From Methanosarcinaceae archaeon (lineage in GTDB: Archaea; Halobacteriota; Methanosarcinia; Methanosarcinales; Methanosarcinaceae), in contig JAQVBP010000050.1 in assembly GCA_028690255.1 (NCBI GenBank), forward strand, positions 4,942 through 19,088: a stretch of 14,147 nucleotides of DNA, in the 5' to 3' direction. The notes under the pieces were generated by a model. The model did not search any database, was not told the DNA's origin, and saw only the letters and a list, made by a program, of their open reading frames with translations. Positions 1 through 5,648 of this stretch are shown here, one piece after another. The number at the start of each line of letters is the position of its first letter. Within the stretch, counting starts at the first letter, position 1. The position numbers and the translations under genes are program-made.

Positions 1-151
1 TCTCCAGCAGGCGTTCCTGTGCATCCTCACTCAGAGCAGAAATTTTGCCCCTGTCAGCCGCGTCGTTGCATCCGGCCTCAATATCGCTCCTGATATCTTC
101 CTTTGACATCTCAATAAGGCGTCCGTCGCCCATTCGTTCTTTATATGCCAT
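1..151 (-). CDS. mtbB: MtbB-like dimethylamine:corrinoid methyltransferase, N-terminal 50 codons only
   Basis: This gene begins at the ATG at 151-149 and leaves the window at base 1, so only about 50 residues are visible. The start is supported by a strong GGAGG Shine-Dalgarno 10 nt upstream (about 162-166). The peptide begins MAYKERMGDG and continues with SKEDIRSDIEAG, then DAADRGKISALS. As I recall it, M. barkeri MtbB starts with the same pattern: RMGDG, then TKEKIVSEIEAG, then ADAADLGEIPALS. MtbB demethylates dimethylamine and methylates the corrinoid protein MtbC, using a pyrrolysine near residue 356. That codon would lie outside the window, so whether this copy keeps its amber codon cannot be seen. 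It follows corrinoid protein B on the same strand with a 195-nt spacer filled mostly by a tandem array. The family call is fairly good; the substrate is inferred. Confidence 0.7.
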   Translation of the reverse strand, partial: MAYKERMGDGRLIEMSKEDIRSDIEAGCNDAADRGKISALSEDAQERLLE

Positions 152-200
152 GCTTTTCAAGCCTCCTTTTTGATCTTACCGTTCCTATCAAACACTACTG

Positions 201-360
201 CCAGTTTCACTTTGCTGCTGCCAGTTTCACTTCGCTGCTGCCGGTTTCACTTTGCTGCTGCCGGTTTCACTTTGCTGCTGCCAGTTTCACTTTGCTGCTG
301 TCAGTTTCACTTCGCTGCTATCAGTTTCACTTCGCTGCTGTCAGTTTCACTTCGCTGCTG
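201..360. repeat. Tandem array, eight 20-bp units, overlapping the stop codon of corrinoid protein B
   Basis: Eight head-to-tail 20-bp units lie at 201, 221, 241, 261, 281, 301, 321 and 341. On the coding (minus) strand the unit reads CTGACAGCAGCGAAGTGAAA. Variation is limited to a few transitions. The unit at 341-360 is the 3' end of the corrinoid protein gene itself: codons L-T-A-A-K, the TGA stop and two further bases. The other seven copies follow in the spacer before the MtbB-like start. Because 20 is not a multiple of 3, successive copies put TGA into each frame. The array probably arose by slippage or unequal exchange at the gene terminus. Confidence 0.95.
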
Positions 361-997
361 TCAGTTCCCTGGCTTTGCTCACAGCCTCGCTTGCGTTTTC
401 AGCATAGGCATCGGCTCCGATTTTTTCCGCCCAGTACTCGGTTGCCGGGGCTCCGCCTACCATTGTCTTTACCCGGTCCCGGATTCCGGCGTCCCTGAGG
501 AGGGTTTCAAGTTCCCTCTGGCCTTCCATGGTCCCGGTCATCAGGGCCGAGGAAGCTACGATATTGGCCCCTACCTCCTTTGCCTTTTCAACAAAACTGG
601 TAAGCAGGGCGTCCCGGCCCACGTCGTGCACTTCAAACCCGTTTACAGAAAGCAGGATTTTTACGATGTTTTTGCCAATGTCGTGCACGTCTCCCTCGAC
701 GGTACCTATGACCACAACACTCTGCTTCTCAGCGCTCTGTCCCTCAGGCATCTTCTCCTGCAGGGAATTCACGACCCCGGTCATCAGGTTCGCGGCCATC
801 ATGACCTGCGGCAAAAAGAGTTCACCCCTCTCGAAAAGATCCCCTACTTTCTGCATCCCGGGAGAAAGGCCTTTTTCAATAATCTCAACCGGTCCAAAGC
901 CCTCTTTTAGAGCGTTTTCGACCGCTTGAGCTGCGGTATCCTTATCCACCTTTACGATGGACTCTTTTATTATTTCCATTATGTTTTCGTTACTCAT
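347..997 (-). CDS. Methylamine-type corrinoid (B12-binding) protein B, MtbC/MttC/MtmC family
   Basis: This 216-residue protein has the length and layout of the small methanogen corrinoid proteins. An N-terminal helical cap domain (about residues 1-88) contains VEIIEKGL and GELFLPQVM, and is followed by a Rossmann-like B12 domain. The base-off cobalamin motif is D103-V-H105-D-I-G108, with His105 as the lower cobalt ligand. SSALM (149-153) and VGGAP (180-184) line the nucleotide-tail pocket. The protein carries a methyl group on cobalt from a substrate methyltransferase to a CoM methylase. The ATG at 997 is preceded by GAGGT. The gene lies between the Trp336 MttB paralogue and the MtbB-like gene, so either could be its partner; the family alone does not decide between MtbC and MttC. 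Its last five codons and stop are one unit of the 20-bp tandem array. Confidence 0.9.
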   Translation of the reverse strand: MSNENIMEIIKESIVKVDKDTAAQAVENALKEGFGPVEIIEKGLSPGMQKVGDLFERGELFLPQVMMAANLMTGVVNSLQEKMPEGQSAEKQSVVVIGTVEGDVHDIGKNIVKILLSVNGFEVHDVGRDALLTSFVEKAKEVGANIVASSALMTGTMEGQRELETLLRDAGIRDRVKTMVGGAPATEYWAEKIGADAYAENASEAVSKARELTAAK

Positions 998-1021
998 TGT
1001 ATAACCTCATTTACTTCATAT

Positions 1022-1041
1022 ACCCTGTAACACCCTGTAAC
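1022..1041. repeat. Two copies of a 10-bp direct repeat upstream of corrinoid protein B
   Basis: ACCCTGTAAC occurs twice in tandem in the 202-nt spacer between the Trp336 MttB paralogue and corrinoid protein B. The rest of the spacer contains a short CCCC/GGGG hairpin around 1108-1120 and no convincing promoter. Confidence 0.6.
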
Positions 1042-1199
1042 AGGCCGAAAAAACGACAGCCTCCGCTAGAAGCACTGCCAATCCCAACCCGTTTTTTCAT
1101 AAATGAACCCCATAAGTGGGGGCAGGGGTCCCACTCGCCGGAAAGAAGCCAGCGGATGCGGGACCGAAATGCTTATCAAAAAGTTTCCATATAATTTGC

Positions 1200-2690
1200 T
1201 TACTTGAGAAATTCCTTGTCTCGCCTGGCAACGAAGGCCTCAAGATCCTTCACCACGTCCCTGTCTAGGCCACAGGGGTCGTGGTTCTCCAGGATCCACT
1301 CTACTTTTTCATGGGCGACCAGTGCAGCGTCTTTTTCTCCTTTCTTTTCCCAGGGCCCGCGCATGTTGCGGTCAAAGACCAGGGGACTGGACTGTTCGGA
1401 CATGGCCTTTCGGGTGGAAGCCCGGGCGATGAAGTGTCCTCCGATTCCTACTTCTTCGATATCGTCCATAAGGATGCGGCTGTCGGTAATGTTCATCCCT
1501 TTAAGCATGCTGTTGATCATGCCAATCACGTCATTGTCTATGACCAGCTGTTCCAGGGAAATCGTCTGTCCCATTTCCAGCAGCCCGCCGCCGAAGATCA
1601 GATTGGCTCCGGCAAGGGCCGGCACCATTGCGGTCAAACCTTTCTCAAAACCTGCCTGGGCATCCGGGACTTTGCTATCGGTCCAGCAGCCTGCCGCATC
1701 CCCGCAAGGAATGCCGTAGAACCGGGAGACCTGGGCCACGGCCGCACTGAAAAGGGCCATTTCTGGAGCGCCCCCCGAGGCAATTCCGTTTCTCAGGTCC
1801 ATGATGGTGGTTGCGGTCCCGTAGGTCACAGGAGCTCCTTTCTCTGCAAGCTGAGCCAGGACTATATCGGCCAGGACCTCGGCGTTCTGGGTCACAAGCG
1901 TCCCTTCCGGGGTAACCGGTCCTGTTCCCCCGGCCATGGACATGCTGATAACCACATTCGGGATCATATTCCTGGCTGCCCTGATTGTGATCTGTGTACT
2001 GTTGTCGCAGATCTGAAGCGGGCTTGTCGGACAGTTGCACACGTTGACAAGAGGCCGTTTCCTTGCAAGTTCCTCGTCTCCGCCGTACACGAGCTTTGCC
2101 ATCTCAAAATAATCCTCAAATCCATTTGCCTCGGGTTCTCCGAAAGTAAAGGGTTTTGTGGTGTTACAGAGGGCAGTCGAAACCTCGTGCAGGTCAGCCC
2201 GGCCGTTTTCCGTCCAGTCCCTGGCCGCAATTGTGGGGTCGGCTACGGAAAAGCCGTCGCACCAGTCGCAGATGGTCATGGATTTCTTAAGGTCGGCTTC
2301 GGTTGAAGCCCGGACTCTGTGTTTTCCGTTCGCGTCAAACTCAAGGAACTCGATTCCCACCCCAAACGGCGCCCAGTTCACATAGGGGCCGGAGCGCAGG
2401 ACCAGGTCCTTCTTTTTGTCAACGGCAGCCAGCCTGACCCTGCTAGGGGAGGAACGTATGGCGTCCATTACCACATATTCCGGGATTTTGGCCACACCTT
2501 TTTCAAAGTCCACCTCACAGCCCGCGTCCGCATAAAGCTGCAGGGCTTCCGGATCTTTGGTTTCAATTCCTATATTTTCCAGCACTTCCATGGTGGCTTC
2601 GTGGATCAACCTCAGGTCCGAGTTATTCAGCATTTCAAGCCCGAGCCCCTCAATATGCTCCTGGCCTGCCGGGATGTTTGCTTTTACCAT
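1200..2690 (-). CDS. MttB-family methyltransferase with Trp at the pyrrolysine position
   Basis: This 496-residue protein belongs to the trimethylamine methyltransferase (MttB, COG5598-type TIM barrel) family. MttB enzymes move a methyl group from trimethylamine to the corrinoid protein MttC using pyrrolysine. Here the residue aligned with the amber of the neighbouring paralogue, and with Pyl334 of M. barkeri MttB, is Trp336, in the context AGC-W-TDSKVPD and encoded by TGG at 1685-1683. Family landmarks include KIPEYVV, CDWCDG, CPTSPLQ, NAEVL, GAPEMAL and LEQLVIDND. The start at 2690 has GGAGG 10 nt upstream. It sits between two corrinoid genes. It is roughly 80% identical by eye to the amber-containing paralogue upstream but only distantly like classical MttB, so trimethylamine is not assured. 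Pyl-less MttB relatives such as MtgB act on quaternary amines. Other options are a catalytically dead subunit or a substrate outside the methylamines. Confidence 0.88.
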   Translation of the reverse strand: MVKANIPAGQEHIEGLGLEMLNNSDLRLIHEATMEVLENIGIETKDPEALQLYADAGCEVDFEKGVAKIPEYVVMDAIRSSPSRVRLAAVDKKKDLVLRSGPYVNWAPFGVGIEFLEFDANGKHRVRASTEADLKKSMTICDWCDGFSVADPTIAARDWTENGRADLHEVSTALCNTTKPFTFGEPEANGFEDYFEMAKLVYGGDEELARKRPLVNVCNCPTSPLQICDNSTQITIRAARNMIPNVVISMSMAGGTGPVTPEGTLVTQNAEVLADIVLAQLAEKGAPVTYGTATTIMDLRNGIASGGAPEMALFSAAVAQVSRFYGIPCGDAAGCWTDSKVPDAQAGFEKGLTAMVPALAGANLIFGGGLLEMGQTISLEQLVIDNDVIGMINSMLKGMNITDSRILMDDIEEVGIGGHFIARASTRKAMSEQSSPLVFDRNMRGPWEKKGEKDAALVAHEKVEWILENHDPCGLDRDVVKDLEAFVARRDKEFLK

Positions 2691-2740
2691 GCTTGCATAA
2701 CCTCCTTGGATATCATAGCTCTTTTCAGATAACGGAAAGT

Positions 2741-3391
2741 TTACTCCACGAGAGCTTTCAATTTAACCACGGCGTCGTTTGCGTTTTCTGCGTAGATGTC
2801 CGCCCCTATCTGGTCCGCCCAGGCCTGAGTGCAGGGAGCCCCTCCGACCATTGTTTTAACTTTGTCCCGCATTCCTGCTTCTTTTAACTGATTTTCGAGC
2901 GTGATCTGGCAGATCATGGTGGTGGTCATAAGGGCAGAAGAGGCTACAACGTCGGCTTTATGGGCTTTTGCTTCTTCAACGAACTTTGTAATTGCCACGT
3001 CCTTTCCAAGGTCGATTACCTCAAAGCCTCCAATCCCGAGCATGGAAGCGACGATGTCTTTGCCAATGGAGTGTATGTCCCCTTCGATGGTGCCAATAAG
3101 GACCTTGCCTTTGCTTTCCATTTTGGCTGAGAGTCGCCCCATTTCGGGTTTGAGCACGGCAATACCCGCATTCATGGCTTCTGCGGCTGCAAGGACGTGA
3201 GGGAGAAAAACTTCTCCGGTCTCGAACTGTTCTCCTACAATGTTCATTGCCGCGGTAAAGCCCTTTTCAATGACATCAAGTGGGCTTACTCCCCCTGCAA
3301 TGGATTCCCTTGCTGCGTTTTCAGCTTCCTTTGCATCATACTCCAGAATAGAATTCTTTGCCTTTTCGATGATTTCATCTCTGCTTGCCAT
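2741..3391 (-). CDS. Methylamine-type corrinoid (B12-binding) protein A, MttC family
   Basis: This is a 216-residue corrinoid protein. The cap domain has PLDVIEKGF and GEVFLPHVL. The B12 motif is D105-I-H107-S-I-G110, with His107 as the predicted cobalt ligand. SSALMTTTM (151-159) and VGGAP (182-186) complete the site. I chose the ATG at 3391, which has AGGAAG 7 nt upstream, over an in-frame TTG two codons earlier. It lies downstream of the amber-containing MttB-like gene and 50 nt upstream of the Trp336 paralogue, so by position it is the likely methyl acceptor for one or both. It differs from corrinoid protein B through much of the cap and in the residue after His (S instead of D), so the two are not recent duplicates. 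MttC is the best-fitting name from context; MtbC or MtmC cannot be excluded from sequence alone. Confidence 0.9.
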   Translation of the reverse strand: MASRDEIIEKAKNSILEYDAKEAENAARESIAGGVSPLDVIEKGFTAAMNIVGEQFETGEVFLPHVLAAAEAMNAGIAVLKPEMGRLSAKMESKGKVLIGTIEGDIHSIGKDIVASMLGIGGFEVIDLGKDVAITKFVEEAKAHKADVVASSALMTTTMICQITLENQLKEAGMRDKVKTMVGGAPCTQAWADQIGADIYAENANDAVVKLKALVE

Positions 3392-3435
3392 TCTCAAACT
3401 TCCTGTAAAATAATAATTAAATAATTTCTTTTGTC

Positions 3436-3568
3436 GGTAAATCCGATAATTCCAGTTAAATCCGATAATTCCCGTTAAATCAGATAATTCCCGTTAAATC
3501 AGATAATTTCCGTTAAATCAGATAATTTCCGTTAAATCAGATAATTTCCGTTAAATCAGATAGTTCCC
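3436..3568. repeat. Tandem array, seven 19-bp units, between the amber MttB gene and corrinoid protein A
   Basis: Seven contiguous 19-bp units begin at 3436, 3455, 3474, 3493, 3512, 3531 and 3550. The consensus on the plus strand is GTTAAATCAGATAATTTCC. Units 4, 5 and 6 are identical; the outer units differ by one to four bases. The array starts 9 nt past the stop of the MttB-like gene and fills most of the 186-nt spacer before the corrinoid gene. Each unit is A/T-rich and contains stop codons, so it is not coding. It resembles neither the 20-bp nor the 12-bp array. Confidence 0.95.
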
Positions 3569-3577
3569 ATTATCTCT

Positions 3578-5077
3578 TCAGACAAGCTGCCTGAGATATT
3601 CCTTGTCTCGCCTGGCAACAAATGCCCCAAGATCCTTCACCACATCCCTGTCTAGGCCGCAGGGGTCGTGATTTTCCAGGATCCACTCTACTTTTTCATG
3701 GGCGACCTGAACCGCGTCTTTCGATCCTTTCTTTTCCCAGGGTCCGCGCATGTTGCGGTCAAAGACCAGGGGACTGGACTGTTCGGACATGTATTTTCGG
3801 GTAGAAGCTCTGGCAATGAAATGGCCGCCGATCCCTACTTCTTCTATGTCTTCCATCAGGAGCCGGTCTTCCGTGATATGCATCCCTTTGAGCATGCTGT
3901 TGATCATGTCGATTACATCGTTGTCTATGACCAGCTGTTCAAGGGCAATCGTCTGTCCCATTTCCAGCATCCCGCTACCGTAGATCAGGTTGGCTCCGGC
4001 AAGAGCGGGCAGCATTGCGGTCAGGCCCTTTTCGAACCCTGCCTGAACATCAGGGACCTTGCTGTCGGTCTAAGAACCGGCTACATCACTGCAGGGAATC
4101 CCGTAGTACTGGGACAGCTTTGCAACGGCAACCCCTATGAGAGCCATTTCGGGAGCACCTACCGAAGCGGTCCCTTTTCTCAGGTCCATGATAGTGGTTG
4201 AACAGCCGTATGTGACCGGAGCACCCCTTTTTGCAATCTGGGCCAGGGTTATGCCTGCCAGCACCTCGGCGTTCTGGACCACAAGGGTACCTTCGAGAGT
4301 GATCGGGCCTGTCCCGCCTGCGAGAGCCATGCTCAACACACAGTTGGGAATGTTCTGCCGGGCGGATTTGATGATTACCTGAGAGCCGTTTTCGCAGAAC
4401 TGCAGGGGGCTTGTAGGACAATTGCACATGTTGATAAGAGGTCTCTTCCGGGCAAGTTCTTCGTCGCCTCCGTAGGCGAGTTTGTTCAGCTCGAAATAGT
4501 CATCAAAATGGTCCCCGTCAGCTTCTCCATAGGTAAAGGGCTTGGTTGTGTTTGTAAGGGCAGTGCACAGTTCATGCAGGTCCCCTCTTCCTTTTTCCAT
4601 CCAGTCCCTGGCTGTAATCGTGGGGTCTGCCACGTTATAGCCATCACACCAGTCACAGACTACCATGGACTTTCGGAGGTCTTCTTCGGTAGAATCCCGG
4701 ATAGTGTGGTGTCCGTTGCTGTCGAACTCGAAGAACTGAATTCCCACCCCGAAAGGTGCCCAATTTACATAGGGGCCGGAGCGCAGGACAAGATCTTTCT
4801 TCTTATCGATAGCTGCAAACCTGACCCGGCTCGGAGCGGAACGAAGAGCGGCCTCCACCACATATTCCGGGATTTTTACCACACATTTTTTAAAATCTAC
4901 CTCACAGCCCGCTTCCGCATATAACTTCAGAGCTTCGGGGTCTGTAGTTTCGATTCCGACGTTTTCCAGGACGTCAAGGGTTGCTTCATGAATTGCCCGC
5001 AGGTCGTCCTTATTCAACATGTTCAGGCCAAGCCCTTCAATATGCTTTAGACCTGCAGGGATGTTTGCTTTTGTAAT
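3578..5077 (-). CDS. mttB: MttB-family methyltransferase containing an in-frame amber (pyrrolysine) codon
   Basis: The reading frame is interrupted only by TAG at 4072-4070, in the context AGS-amber-TDSKVPD. This matches the YVAGS-Pyl-SDAKVPD context recalled for M. barkeri MttB. Read as Pyl336, the product is 499 residues, close to the roughly 495 usual for the family. The protein demethylates a methylamine, classically trimethylamine, onto a corrinoid protein. Landmarks are KIPEYVV, CDWCDGY, YGGDEELARKRP, CPTSPLQ, NAEVL, GAPEMAL and LEQLVIDND. The 5' end is odd. Homology to the paralogue begins at codon 5077-5075, which is ATT rather than ATG, with an AAGGTG ribosome site 6 nt before it. 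The first in-frame ATG (5020) would remove 19 conserved residues. It heads the leftward cluster and is followed by corrinoid protein A. Much of the barrel differs from classical MttB, so the exact amine is uncertain. Confidence 0.9.
4070..4072 (-). other. In-frame UAG codon read as pyrrolysine
   Basis: CTA on the plus strand is TAG in the MttB-like frame. The frame is open for 335 codons before it and 163 codons after it with unbroken homology to the paralogue at 1200-2690, which has TGG exactly here. That placement argues for recoding rather than a null mutation. Confidence 0.9.
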
Positions 5078-5093
5078 TTTTTCACCTTCTCCA
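5075..5093 (-). promoter_or_regulatory. Ribosome binding site and non-canonical start region of the amber MttB gene
   Basis: On the minus strand GGAGAAGGTG is followed by six A residues and then TT. The codon homologous to the paralogue's ATG start is ATT at 5077-5075. Upstream in frame there is no ATG, GTG or TTG before a TAA about 20 codons back. One extra A in the six-A run would instead bring the GTG inside the ribosome site into frame. Confidence 0.6.
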
Positions 5094-5195
5094 ATTAAGA
5101 TGTAGTTTTTTGTATTGTCTGAATCTTACACCCGTATTTTCCCTTCGTTCAAGATGTCAGGAAAATTCAGGGCTGTAAGAATATTTTGAAGGATT

Positions 5196-5303
5196 TTGCA
5201 AAGAACGTTGTAACGAACATTGCAACGAACATTGCAACGAACATTGCAACGAACGTTACGAAGAACGTTACGAAGAACGTTGCATGGGACGTTGCAAAGA
5301 ATA
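5196..5303. repeat. Tandem array, nine 12-bp units, in the leader of the amber MttB gene
   Basis: Nine 12-bp units start at 5196 and repeat every 12 bases. The core forms are TTGCAACGAACA and TTACGAAGAACG. Junctions often create the palindrome AACGTT. The period is a multiple of 3, so all frames stay open in short stretches and give N-V-T-K-like or R-C-N-V-like periodic peptides. It lies between the probable leftward TATA box (about 5401-5410) and the MttB-like start, so it would be transcribed as 5' leader. Confidence 0.92.
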
Positions 5304-5398
5304 CTGTAAAGATGTGCGGGATCTTTCACTCTTATATTCTGTTACAAAAATTATATTGGTTTTACTACTATTTAATTTTAACTTTTTAAAAAAAAATG

Positions 5399-5412
5399 CT
5401 ATATATATACCT
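5399..5412 (-). promoter_or_regulatory. Probable TATA box for the leftward methyltransferase cluster
   Basis: On the minus strand the sequence reads GGTATATATATAGC, a good archaeal TATA element. Transcription would start about 25 nt further left (near 5375), giving a leader of about 300 nt that includes the 12-bp array. It was chosen by sequence only. Confidence 0.45.
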
Positions 5413-5432
5413 TTCCATACCTTATTAAAAAA

Positions 5433-5446
5433 CTATTTATATTAAC
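5433..5446 (+). promoter_or_regulatory. Probable TATA box for the MtmB-fold gene
   Basis: CTATTTATATTAAC follows an A-rich stretch that could act as a BRE. A start near 5465 would give a leader of about 185 nt before the ATG at 5649. Confidence 0.4.
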
Positions 5447-5648
5447 AAATGATAAATTGTGTATAGCCCTGAAAATGATTGAATAACGATTTCAAGCTTT
5501 ATCAAAAAATAGATCCCGGGGTTGAAAGAAAAATTAGAAATAATCAGGCAACGGAAAGGGTCTAAAAGTAGAAGGTATCTGAGAGGAGAGCTGAATATAA
5601 AGAAAGCTAAATACATCAAATTTATAACAACAAAAGAGTTTGGGTGAC

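Larger units (their letters stand above)
5078..5648. other. Divergent intergenic region between the MttB-like cluster and the MtmB-fold gene
   Basis: This 571-nt stretch holds no convincing gene. From left to right it contains the ribosome site of the MttB-like gene, the 12-bp array, a very A/T-rich block (5340-5460) with TATA boxes for both directions, and about 180 nt of probable leader for the rightward gene. Both transcripts would have long 5' untranslated leaders, which is common for methyltransferase genes in Methanosarcina. Confidence 0.7.

Noticed and set aside
201..360. CRISPR array
   Set aside because: Units are directly contiguous with no spacers; the same holds for the arrays at 3436-3568, 5196-5303 and 12354-12460. 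No cas genes are present.
170..910. Long plus-strand open frame of 246 codons
   Set aside because: It is antisense to corrinoid protein B, and its start region is only the 20-bp array; the minus-strand protein has clear motifs.
1281..2306. 341-codon plus-strand frame opposite the Trp336 MttB-like gene
   Set aside because: It is a shadow of the C- and G-ending codons of the real gene, with no family motifs and no ribosome site.
4070..4072. Amber codon as a nonsense mutation splitting the MttB-like gene into two pseudogene pieces
   Set aside because: It falls exactly at the family's Pyl site, in the matching sequence context, with an intact frame on both sides.
5186..5389. Plus-strand 67-codon frame over the 12-bp array
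   Set aside because: It has no ribosome site, its composition is entirely due to the repeat, and it is transcribed against the MttB-like leader. The minus-strand frame is mentioned as a possibility only.
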